From contig OY755188.1 of the NCBI GenBank assembly GCA_963576735.1, forward strand, positions 16,782,745 through 16,846,744: a stretch of DNA of 64,000 nt, in the 5' to 3' direction. The notes under the pieces are model-generated. The model was not told the origin of the DNA, ran no database searches, and saw nothing but the letters and a program-made list of their open reading frames with translations. Below, one piece after another: positions 56,034-64,000 of this stretch. Numbering within the stretch: the first letter of the stretch is position 1; the number at the start of each line of letters is the position of its first letter. This stretch comes from Bedellia somnulentella. Lineage: Eukaryota; Arthropoda; Insecta; Lepidoptera; Bedelliidae. The position numbers were made by a program, and so were the translations under genes.

Positions 56034-59000
56034 ATGGACACAGGAAATAATGATGAGCGTATAGGGCCGCTCCCCAGGGGTTATCGCTGGGGCGCGTCTG
56101 GAGCTGGGGCTGGACGTGGCAGCATGCGGTCCCCCAGCCGCAGCAGACCGGCCCGACCACCTGGTCGGTCTGCTCGACCACCTCAGCCACCAGATGGCTT
56201 GGCAACGGTTGGGACTGGGACTGGGGCAACTCAGTCCCAGCAATCGGTGCCCGCCGCTGGTGGAACAAGGCGCCGCATGGCATGGACGATCGAAATGAAT
56301 AGGAATGCCATGCGGGCCTATATTAGGGCCTCGGGTTCAAGAACTGGACGGACGGGTTATCGGGCAGCAATGTACCGCGAATTTCTGCGGCTGGAGCCCA
56401 ATTTGACCGTCACAGAACAAAACCTGGCGGATCGAGTTCGGTATATACAGCGCTCAGAACTTTTTAGCACTACCGAACTCGAACAATTGCGACGCGAGGC
56501 TGTTCCCCCGCTAGACGAAGAGCCACCTGTGCAGGTTCTCCCTCCAGTCCCTGAACGGGAAGTACGGAGGGAGCCAATTGCTAACCTGCCGGATGTGGGT
56601 GGTGCGGAAAGCGATTGGGGAACAGTCTCCCTGGATTTGGATTTGGTGAGGAGCGCACTCGAAGAGACGATCCTGGAATATCGCCAAGTGCCTCTCGAAA
56701 GGAGGCCAAGGCTGCCCCGAGTTCCTCTCAGCATCAAGGTTCGGGATGTCGTTGAGGCCGTCAATAACATGCTGCCCTCATTTTTAGAGAGCAGCATGGA
56801 CCTTTGGGATACGGGTTCAATTCTCTTTGGCGCCGCAATGACAGTTTGTCAAATTGTCGGCGTCAGGATGCCGCCAACAAGAGCTGGTGGCTCCCGCCAG
56901 GCTGGCAGTACTAGTCCCAGGACTAGAACTAGACCAGCCTGGATGAGGCGGATTGAAAGCCGTATCACAAGGGCCAGGGTCCTCATCGGCAAACTGACCA
57001 GCTTCAGATCAGGCAACAATAGGCCGAGGGTGGTGCGCTTCGTCAGGGAGGCATTCCCTGGTGAGAATGTCTTTGACAACTCACCAGAGTTTGCCTGTAG
57101 ACTGGTGGAGCGCATCGATGATCTGAAGCAGAAGATTGCTGCTTGGGGTAAGCGAATTAGGCGATATTCTGAAAGGGTAAAGAGGTACCAACAGAATCGT
57201 CTCTTCATGAGTGACCAGAAGAAGTTCTACAGAACTTTGGAGCGTCCCGATGTGGTTTCGACGGGTCAGCGACCGGAAAAAGCCGATGTAGTTGCCTTTT
57301 GGCGTGGGCTTTGGTCGCTGCCTGTTGATCACGAAGAGGGCCGATGGTTCGAGGCGGTCGAGGGAGCGTGCGAGCCCATAGCGCCCATGAACCCCGTCAA
57401 CATATCCGAGGAGGATGTGGTGGCTGCGATCCGTAAGGCTCCGAACTGGAAAAGTCCGGGGCCGGACGGATTGCACCATTACTGGTTGAAGGGGTTCACG
57501 CGCTGTCACGCTACTCTCGCCCGTCAGTTCCAAAGCGCCCTCGAGAGTGGGACGCTCCCGAACTTCTTAACTACTGGGGTCACTCATTTAGCTCCAAAGA
57601 GCGATGCTACCGCGGATCCATCACAATACCGCCCCATTACTTGTCTTTGTACAATTTACAAGACCTTGACATCCGTTCTGAGCTCCAAGATTACTCAACA
57701 CATTGTTGATAACAATGTGATCTCTGGAGCTCAGAACGGATGTAGGGGCGGTAGTCGCGGTAGCAAGGAGCTGCTCCTCATCGATGCGGTCGTAGGCCAA
57801 CTGGTCAAACGCAACCGTCGGAACTTTTCCGCTGGCTGGATAGACTACAGGAAGGCGTTCGATTCGGTACCTCATTCATGGCTCATGAGGGTCCTCGAGC
57901 TGTACAAAATTGAAAGTACAGTTCGACACTTCCTCGGGCAGTGTATGGGGTGCTGGAGAACGATCCTGAGTTTAGACGGTCAGCGGATGACGGACGCGGA
58001 TGACCAAATTGATATAAGGCGAGGGATTTTCCAGGGCGATTGCCTGAGTCCAGTTTGGTTTTGCTTGGCCCTGAATCCTCTAAGTACACTCTTGGAGAAT
58101 TCAGGGACAGGCTTTCAGTTTCGGAGAGGCGGACCACGCTTGCCTCATCTCCTTTACATGGATGACCTGAAGCTTTACGCCCCCACGGCTGACAGATTGG
58201 CGGAGCTACTGACGATCACTAACGATTTCAGTGGTTCCGTCAAGATGGAGCTCGGGGTCGATAAGTGTGCGGTCATTCATGTCGAGAAGGGGCATGTCGT
58301 GCACTCTGATGGTGTCGATGTCGGCACCAATCATTTGAGGGCACTCTCCGAGGCTGAAACATACCGGTATCTGGGCATGTCACAAACCATCGGTGTGAAG
58401 GTGGCAGACGTGAAACAGGGTGTTTGCGAGGAGTTTTATGAACGCCTGAAAAGTGTGCTTAATAGCTACTTGTCAGGCGTTAATAAGATCCGAGCCATTA
58501 ACTCCTGGGTCATGCCTGTACTGATGTACACGTTTGGCGTGCTCAGATGGACTCAGTCCGAACTAGACGCTCTGGACAGACGAGTCCGCACGACGATGAC
58601 CTCTCATCGAATGCATCATCCGAGATCGTCGGTTATGAGATTGTATATCCCGCGGAAGTGTGGTGGTCGAGGCCTCTTGAGTGCCAAAACCATGCACAAC
58701 CGCGAGGTATGCAACCTCAGAAACTATTTTTTGGCGATGACGGATGATAGTATTCGGGGAGAGGTGGTCGCTAGTGATAAAGGACTGACTCCCTTATCGT
58801 TGGCCTCACAGGATTGGCGAACCCCGGAGGTACTTAGCACCTCTGATCGGGAGTCCGTATGGAAAGAGAAGGAGCTGCACGGGAGGTTTTACAAGGTACT
58901 TCACGAACCTTTCGTGGACCGTAAAGCCTCCCTGCATTGGCTGCGTTTCGGGGACCTCTTTGGGGAAACCGAAGGTTTTGTCTGTGCAATACAGGACCAG

Positions 59001-59642
59001 GTTATCAAGACGCGGAACTATCGGAAATACATCCTAAAGGACGGTACCACAGACATCTGTCGAGCATGTGGCCGTCCCGGAGAGTCACTTAGGCATGTTA
59101 TTTCCGGTTGTTCGGCTCTTGCTAACACTGAGTACTTGCACAGACACAACCAAGCAGCCAAAATCCTGCATCAGGAGCTCGCTCTAAAATACGGACTCTT
59201 GCAACAGAGGCTGCCGTATTACAAGTATCTGCCGGAGCCAATCCTAGAAAACGACCGAGCCAAAATCTATTGGGACCGATCCGTTATCACGGACAGGACT
59301 ATTCTAGCGAATAAGCCTGATATCGTGGTATGGGATCGGTCGCAGTCGAGGGTATTTCTAGTGGATGTCACTATCCCTCATGACGAGGGTCTCGTGAAAG
59401 CCGACACCGAGAAGCGTCGGAAGTATCTCGACCTGGCTCACGAGATCACCGACATGTGGGGTGTGACCTCGACAGAAATTATCCCAATTGTTTTGTCCGC
59501 GAACGGGTTAATTCCAACCAGCCTCGCGACCAACTTGAGGCGGTTGGATTTCTGTGGCGTGTCGGTTCCAGCACAAATGCAGAAAGCGGTGCTGCTCGAT
59601 ACGGCTCGGATCGTCCGTCGGTTCTTGAACCTGACTCCCTGA
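56034..59642 (+). CDS. Dong-like LINE polyprotein: RT, CCHC, restriction-like endonuclease
   Basis: First ATG is 56034 (MDTGNNDERIGPL), giving 1202 residues to TGA at 59640. The frame is open from 55980, so an upstream non-ATG start is possible. The N-terminal ~230 residues are proline/arginine-rich. RT blocks: KSPGPDGLHHYWLKG, QYRPITCLCTIYK, WIDYRKAFDSVPHSWL (motif A, Asp 604), GIFQGDCLSPVWFCLA (B) and LYMDDLKLY (C, Tyr 708). A CCHC motif (CRACGRPGESLRHVISGC) starts at residue 1009. The endonuclease follows, with KPDIVVWD (PD at 1095-1096) and FLVDVTIPHDEG. No stop, frameshift or missing catalytic residue is visible, so the copy could be active. The endonuclease nicks the TAA target and RT primes from the nick. 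Confidence 0.9.
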   Translation: MDTGNNDERIGPLPRGYRWGASGAGAGRGSMRSPSRSRPARPPGRSARPPQPPDGLATVGTGTGATQSQQSVPAAGGTRRRMAWTIEMNRNAMRAYIRASGSRTGRTGYRAAMYREFLRLEPNLTVTEQNLADRVRYIQRSELFSTTELEQLRREAVPPLDEEPPVQVLPPVPEREVRREPIANLPDVGGAESDWGTVSLDLDLVRSALEETILEYRQVPLERRPRLPRVPLSIKVRDVVEAVNNMLPSFLESSMDLWDTGSILFGAAMTVCQIVGVRMPPTRAGGSRQAGSTSPRTRTRPAWMRRIESRITRARVLIGKLTSFRSGNNRPRVVRFVREAFPGENVFDNSPEFACRLVERIDDLKQKIAAWGKRIRRYSERVKRYQQNRLFMSDQKKFYRTLERPDVVSTGQRPEKADVVAFWRGLWSLPVDHEEGRWFEAVEGACEPIAPMNPVNISEEDVVAAIRKAPNWKSPGPDGLHHYWLKGFTRCHATLARQFQSALESGTLPNFLTTGVTHLAPKSDATADPSQYRPITCLCTIYKTLTSVLSSKITQHIVDNNVISGAQNGCRGGSRGSKELLLIDAVVGQLVKRNRRNFSAGWIDYRKAFDSVPHSWLMRVLELYKIESTVRHFLGQCMGCWRTILSLDGQRMTDADDQIDIRRGIFQGDCLSPVWFCLALNPLSTLLENSGTGFQFRRGGPRLPHLLYMDDLKLYAPTADRLAELLTITNDFSGSVKMELGVDKCAVIHVEKGHVVHSDGVDVGTNHLRALSEAETYRYLGMSQTIGVKVADVKQGVCEEFYERLKSVLNSYLSGVNKIRAINSWVMPVLMYTFGVLRWTQSELDALDRRVRTTMTSHRMHHPRSSVMRLYIPRKCGGRGLLSAKTMHNREVCNLRNYFLAMTDDSIRGEVVASDKGLTPLSLASQDWRTPEVLSTSDRESVWKEKELHGRFYKVLHEPFVDRKASLHWLRFGDLFGETEGFVCAIQDQVIKTRNYRKYILKDGTTDICRACGRPGESLRHVISGCSALANTEYLHRHNQAAKILHQELALKYGLLQQRLPYYKYLPEPILENDRAKIYWDRSVITDRTILANKPDIVVWDRSQSRVFLVDVTIPHDEGLVKADTEKRRKYLDLAHEITDMWGVTSTEIIPIVLSANGLIPTSLATNLRRLDFCGVSVPAQMQKAVLLDTARIVRRFLNLTP

Positions 59643-59757
59643 CCCCGACCGACTGTGCTCTTGTCGGGGAGTACCGCCTCTCCCATTTAAAATTCTAATC
59701 TTCTGTTTCGGCCATGGGAGAGGCGAGAAGCTAAAAGTGTTCCCGAAATAATAATAA
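59643..59757 (+). other. 3' UTR hairpins of the Dong-like element
   Basis: CCCCGAC (59643-59649) pairs with GTCGGGG (59663-59669). GCCTCTCCCAT (59676-59686) pairs with ATGGGAGAGGC (59714-59724). In the neighbouring copy at 60 kb one arm reads GTTGGGG, which keeps pairing through G-U. These are likely recognition structures for the RT during target-primed reverse transcription. Confidence 0.6.
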
Positions 59758-60150
59758 TAATCACTATCCCTCATGACGAGGGTCTCGTGAAAGCCGACAC
59801 CGAGAAGCGTCGGAAATATCTCGATCTGGCCCACGAGATCACCGACATGTGGGGTGTGACTTCGACAGAAATAATCCCAATTGTTTTGTCCGCGAACGGG
59901 TTAATTCCAACCAGCCTCGCGACCAACTTGAGGTGGTTGGATTTCTGTGGCGTGTCGGTTCCAGCACAAATGCAGAAAGCGGTGCTGCTCGATACGGCTC
60001 GGATCGTCCGTCGGTTCTTGAACCTGACTCCCTGACCCCGACCGACTGTGCTTTTGTTGGGGAGTACCGCCTCTCCCATTTAAAATTTATATTTTCTTTT
60101 TCGGCCATGGGAGAGGCGAGGAACTAAAAATCATGCCTATAATAATAATA
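59758..60150 (+). mobile_element. Second, 5'-truncated Dong-like insertion in the same TAA tract
   Basis: Begins abruptly at CACTATCCCTCATGACGAGG and repeats the last ~370 bases of the element before it, with about ten differences. It ends at GAACTAAAAATCATGCCT followed by (ATAATA)n. It encodes only the last 82 or so residues, including part of the endonuclease region. The differences show it is an independent insertion, not a fresh tandem duplication. Confidence 0.85.
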
Positions 60151-60986
60151 ATAAAATAATAATAATAAAAAACAATGACTCAGGTAGGCCTTAAATCACT
60201 TCACTCTCCTCCATCCGCTCAATGACTAATTTGTCAGCAGCACGTCTCTTTAATATTACTCATCTTAATGAAGTTTGTGACATTTTTGAAACATATTTAG
60301 TTTTCGAGAAATATTTAGTTTTATTTGACTCAATTGTAACACTTAAGTTCAACTACCTAGTATAATGTTTTCGATTAAGTGCTTAATTATTTTTGGCTTA
60401 GCTTCTTAGCACTTACTACCTACGTTCTAGTCAATTTATCAAACAAAAATCAAGTTAGGTACTTAACAGTCAATTCAAATTCACCCAAAATAGTTCAAAA
60501 TTGCATAACGAGCCAATCCCACAGTAGCGAAGTAATATATAAGTGCACACCAGTGTTCCCCTCCCCGCGCGCACCCCACATCGCCGCCCCCTCGCGTGTG
60601 TCTCGCCTCGCCCGGTCCCAACTCCCTCACCAACACACTAATTACTCAACGTTAATGTCGCCACCACTTAACTCCCTAAGATATAGCTAGTCGATAGTCT
60701 AATGTCAGGAAACATTTATATTTCTGGGCGAGGTATAATATATTTTTGTTCATAAAGGCTTTAATTTCGAGAGAAATTAATAGAGGTATCATGTGTTTAA
60801 AGTATAAGTGGAATGTATCGAAGCGGGACTGACTTCCATTATCGAAGTGGGACTGACTTCCAATCTTACCCATTTCCTAATACACTTTGTTATATTTTAC
60901 TATTGTCACATAAAACCAAAAAACCAGTATCGTATAGTAGTTTTTTATAGCTGAGGAGAGGTTCTATACAATTTTACTACCAACAA
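60151..60986. other. Intron 1 DNA
   Basis: AT-rich, with a GC-rich stretch at 60555-60620 (CCCCTCCCCGCGCGCACC). Two copies of ATCGAAG.GGGACTGACTTCCA lie at 60818-60862. No gene seen. Confidence 0.35.
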
Positions 60987-62289
60987 TCCATACTAATATT
61001 ATAAATGGGAAAGTGAGTTTGTTTGTTTGTTTGTTTGTTCCGCTTTCACGCCGTAAATACTGAACCGATTGCTTTGAAATTTTTCAGACGTGTAGTTAGA
61101 AGTCTAAATTAAATAATAGGGTACTTTTTATCCCGGAAAAAATATGTTCCCATGGGAAATCAAAAATATTGTTTGCTTACTAAATGCATTGGAGATGGCG
61201 CTGTGCATCGTTTAAAACAACGTAAAATATTGTAAACTAATATAAAAATCAAAATTTAGAAGCTTAATGGTACGGTAATGGATCCCCGAAAATAAGGAAC
61301 TCCCGAGGGATGATGTACTATTTTTTTATCGTATACATTTTTTTTACATCTACTTATATTGCAAACGAATATTAACATGTAAATTTAGAAGCTAAATGAA
61401 ACGACGACGATTCCTTGAAACTAAGGAATCCGCAAGAGTTCTCATAGGAACATCAAAAAACCTTAACTCATATATGGCTCAAAATATTGCAGCGATTATT
61501 TTTATCATCGATGGAATTCACATCAGACACTTTGTTAATGTTCATTTTGGAAAGATGGAGGGGTTTCATCAATTTAAATGACAAATTTGTTTATCAATAG
61601 TAAGACTAATCCATATCCATACTAATCCATACTTCCATACTAATATTATAAATGGGAAAGTGAGTTTGTTTGTTTGTTTGTTTGTTCCGCTTTCACGCCG
61701 TAAATACTGAACCGATTGGTTTGAAATTTTTCAGACGTGTAGTTAGAAGTCTAAATTAAATAATAGGGTACTTTTTATCCCGGAAAAAATATGTTCCCAT
61801 GGGAAATCAAAAATATTGTTTGCTTACTAAATGCATTGGAGATGGCGCTGTGCATCGTTTAAAACAACGTAAAATATTGTAAACTAATATAAAAATCAAA
61901 ATTTAGAAGCTTAATGGTACGGTAATGGATTCCCGAAAATAAGGAACTCCCGAGGGATGATGTACTATTTTTTTATCGTATACATTTTTTTTACATCTAC
62001 TTATATTGCAAACGAATATTAACATGTAAATTTAGAAGCTAAATGAAACGACGACGATTCCTTGAAACTAAGGAATCCGCAAGAGTTCTCATAGGAACAT
62101 CAAAAAACCTTAACTCATATATGGCTCAAAATATTGCAGCGATTATTTTTATCATCGATGGAATTCACATCAGACACTTTGTTAATGTTCACTTTGGAAA
62201 GATGAAGGGGTTTCATCAATTTAAATGACAAATTTGTTTATCAATAGTAAGACTAATATGAAATAAAGCGTAATAAAAATTTGACACCG

Positions 62290-62395
62290 CCCCGGTAAAG
62301 TTTCCGTGGCGTAGCGGTATAACTAACTACTATGAATATTTAATTAGAACTATTATGAATCAATCGTCCCGGGTTCGTATCTCAGGTAATTCAAG
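62290..62395 (+). other. tRNA-like segment inside the Helitron
   Basis: CCGTGGCGTAGCGGTATAAC resembles a tRNA A-box region, and CGTCCCGGGTTCGTATCTC about 45 bases later resembles a T arm. The spacer is too long for a normal tRNA and the acceptor ends do not pair well. It is probably a decayed tRNA or tRNA-derived repeat carried by the element. Confidence 0.35.
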
Positions 62396-62834
62396 ATTTT
62401 TGTAAAAAAATGTTTTGTTAGCTTAAAATAACACTATATATAATAATAACAAGCACTATCCCTTCAATTTAGCGATTATTTTGGAAGGAGATCCACCACT
62501 AATCATCCCTATATTGCCGAGCAATCGCTGCAAGCTCTCCCACTATCACCAACGGTCAGTGTAGGGGGCAGCACCGGGCCGTCACCGCAGCGCCAAACTA
62601 CTATCCGTATCTGTACTTACTAAAGATATTCTCATTTCTGAACATAAAAACTTGGTATATTTGTTTCATGATTCTTATGAACAATTAAAAAGGAATTTTT
62701 GGAACTCAACCCCTAACGGGTTGATATAGCAAATGAAAGTTAATATAGAGTTTTTTTTACATTTTATAATAAAACTTGGTGCGATTAAATTTATGAAATC
62801 CATCTATCAATCATTCATGAATATATGCTAACAA

Positions 62835-63010
62835 CCATAAATTCCATAAAAGGGTAGCCATAGCTTCGGAGATTCTTCATCCAATTATGGAAATATATTG
62901 ATAAAAGATAGGTTAATAAAGGTTGTTAGTGATGGGTCACAAACTGCATCGCCCAACAATCACTTAAAAAGCCTCAATGTCCTTTATGTCATTTACAATG
63001 CCCGCGGGAT
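62835..63010 (-). mobile_element. SINE2 degenerate copy
   Basis: AAATTCCATAAAAGGGTAGCC to TTTACAATGCCCGCGGG. Family 2 in reverse, heavily diverged. Confidence 0.5.
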
Positions 63011-63120
63011 TATAAATATAAAAAACAGAAGTTGAGATAGTGTTTCGGTATTTTGGTATTATGTAAACTGGATGCAAAAAATGAAGTCCACGCGGACGAA
63101 GTCGCGGGGCAAAAAGCTAG

Positions 63121-63484
63121 TGGTTGACATAAAAACGCATCGTAACTGCGTCTGGTCTAAAGTTCTCCATCCCTATCTCTCAGGTTTGATTCCGAGGGGT
63201 ACACTTGTTAATTTCAGTATCATAGATTAACTCATTTTGGAAAAATAGTGTAGTCATGAATTACTTGGTTCTCCGATAAAAAATTGATGATTTTATGATT
63301 CCCAGTTTCGACTTCTATCACGTAGTATTATATCATCCTCACCTAGTATTTCTCACGTAACATATTCGCTCTCATATGCCTCATGTCCCTATACTGGTTC
63401 GATCAATTACTAGGCTATCTTCGTATTGTCCAAGTCGTGTAGATAGCTCAGTTATCAATGCAGTAAGTTGTGTGTGGTGTGCAG
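63121..63484. other. End of intron 1
   Basis: AT-rich DNA ending in TTGTGTGTGGTGTGCAG, the splice acceptor of the F-BAR exon. Confidence 0.5.
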
Positions 63485-63669
63485 AGATCCGCGTGCAGCT
63501 GCAGGAGCAGGCGCGCGTGGTGGAGTCCGCGCGCGGAGGCGGCGGCGGGCGTGGCGGCCGAGCTGGCGGACTACTGCCGGCGCCGCGCCGACCTGGAGGC
63601 CGAGTACGCGCGCGCGCTCGACAAGCTGGCGCGCCAGCAGCAGCAGCGCCACCACGACCAGCGACACAA
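63485..63669 (+). CDS. srGAP-like gene, F-BAR exon 2
   Basis: The acceptor GTGTGCAG ends at 63484. The exon starts AG|ATC, completing a codon begun by the 39540 donor. It reads IRVQLQEQARVVESAR, then one base must be skipped near 63531-63536. After that it reads AELADYCRRRADLEAEYARA, LDKLARQQQQ and QRHK, ending at a GTCAGT donor (63670). The second part fits the first F-BAR helix (families read DFFRKKAEIE.EYSRNLEKLA). The exon is very GC-rich, unlike its flanks. The one-base surplus in the GGAGGCGGCGGCGGGC run is either a sequencing error or a real frameshift. Other F-BAR proteins are less likely because IR.QL.EQ is typical of srGAPs. Confidence 0.75.
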
Positions 63670-63834
63670 GTCAGTGCACCCCTCCTCTATAATTTTAACT
63701 GGCGTTTACCTGTTTATTTGTCATTCTGTTACTTCTTTATTAAACAAGGTAAAGTGTATCACTATGACAAAATTGCTGTCGTTTTCTAACAGTCAGTCAA
63801 ATTTTTACGCCTATGGAAAAAACTTTAAATAATA
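63670..63834. other. Start of intron 2
   Basis: Switches abruptly from the GC-rich exon to AT-rich DNA. Nothing else recognised. Confidence 0.5.
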
Positions 63835-64000
63835 TAGTATAACATAAATGTTCACGCCGAATATCCCGAAGGGGTTGGCAGAGGTACAAATACTTCTGAA
63901 CATCACGTGACTTTGTCACCTGGTGTTCAGAGTACCCACGTTTTGCATGGACAGTGTACTCACGTGATAGGGGGCAGGCCTATCGCTGTTTTGTACGAAT
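63835..64000 (-). mobile_element. SINE1 copy running off the window
   Basis: Tail-side 165 bases of family 1 (ATAACATAAATGTTCACGCC onwards). The tRNA-like head lies beyond the end. Confidence 0.8.

Larger units (their letters stand above)
55828..59757 (+). mobile_element. Full-length Dong/R4-type LINE in a (TAA)n tract
   Basis: Flanked by (AAT)n at 55804-55827 and (AATA/AAT)n at 59746-59760. Includes a structured 5' UTR, one long ORF, and a 3' UTR with two hairpins. Dong of Bombyx mori is known to insert into TAA repeats and to carry a C-terminal restriction-like endonuclease, and this copy shows both features. It lies in sense orientation in intron 1 of the host gene. Confidence 0.85.
60987..63120 (+). 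mobile_element. Helitron-like non-autonomous element
   Basis: The 5' end TCCATACTAATATTATAAAT and the 3' end GCAAAAAGCTAG preceded by a hairpin (ACGCGGACGAAGTCGCGG, 63089-63107) fit Helitron termini (TC...hairpin...CTAG). The flanks fit an A/T insertion point (A before, T after). Two 5' blocks of ~620 bp (60987-61608 and 61634-62255, period 647) are nearly identical. It contains no Rep/helicase and includes a SINE2 (62835-63010, -). Confidence 0.7.

Noticed and set aside
55959..56243. Antisense ORFs over the Dong-like coding region
   Set aside because: GC-rich coding DNA leaves open frames on the opposite strand. They have no recognisable motifs.
55828..59757. R2-type 28S rDNA insertion
   Set aside because: No rDNA flanks. 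Both ends lie in TAA repeats, fitting Dong/R4 rather than R2.
61396..61581. 61-codon ORF repeated at 62043-62228 as a gene
   Set aside because: Both lie in the duplicated non-coding part of a Helitron-like element. Their identity comes from the duplication, not from selection that I can show.

Overview
This looks like insect nuclear DNA, most likely from a moth or butterfly. It is AT-rich, intron-bearing and packed with nested mobile elements of types common in Lepidoptera: a Dong/R4-type LINE sitting in TAA repeats, jockey- and RTE-type LINEs, a piggyBac gene, a THAP transposase, and several tRNA-derived or RTE-tailed short repeats. There is one recognisable host gene. Its first coding exon is at 39441-39540 and its second at 63485-63669, both on +, and the second encodes the start of an F-BAR domain resembling srGAP (SLIT-ROBO Rho GTPase-activating protein). 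The ~24 kb between them is its first intron.

Layout. 1-5.5 kb: an old CR1/jockey-group LINE and a 5'-truncated Dong-like LINE (-) split by a hAT element that itself contains an RTE tail. 6.2-12.6 kb: a wrecked DNA transposon with a THAP/DDE transposase (+) and a YqaJ-type nuclease (-), the gene pair of ISL2EU elements. It has been entered by a short repeat, a 2.0 kb element with ~335 bp inverted ends coding a CXC-type cysteine-rich protein, a jockey 3' end, and a tandem/inverted multimer of a tRNA-like repeat that itself carries a MITE. 12.6-14 kb: a BEL/Pao-like remnant with an envelope segment. 14.8-16.7 kb: a complete-looking two-exon piggyBac transposase gene (-). 17.2-22.4 kb: a 144 bp satellite, a THAP-bearing TIR element inside it, and MITEs. 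25.6-31.0 kb: a nearly full-length RNase H-bearing LINE (+). 31.0-32.6 kb: a jockey-like RT (-), tail to tail with it. 33.8-38.9 kb: a reverse transcriptase gene with a C2H2 finger and a nuclease-like C-terminus, bounded by ~165 bp inverted repeats.

39.3-64 kb is the srGAP-like locus. A TATA-bearing promoter precedes exon 1. The intron holds GC-rich patches (45.6-46.1, 48.3-48.4, 49.6-49.7, 50.9-51.1, 52.2-52.9 kb) that look like unique regulatory DNA, including a possible alternative first exon at 52654-52720 in the correct splice phase. It also holds a tRNA-like repeat array (43.3-44.3 kb), an intact Dong-like LINE with a 1202-residue ORF in a (TAA)n tract (55.8-59.75 kb) followed by a second truncated insertion in the same tract, and a Helitron-like element with a 647 bp internal duplication (60.99-63.12 kb).

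Most open frames here belong to mobile elements, many broken. The intact ones are the Dong-like ORF and the piggyBac gene. Nesting order can be read from target duplications at several junctions. All family names come from motif recognition by eye, not from searches.
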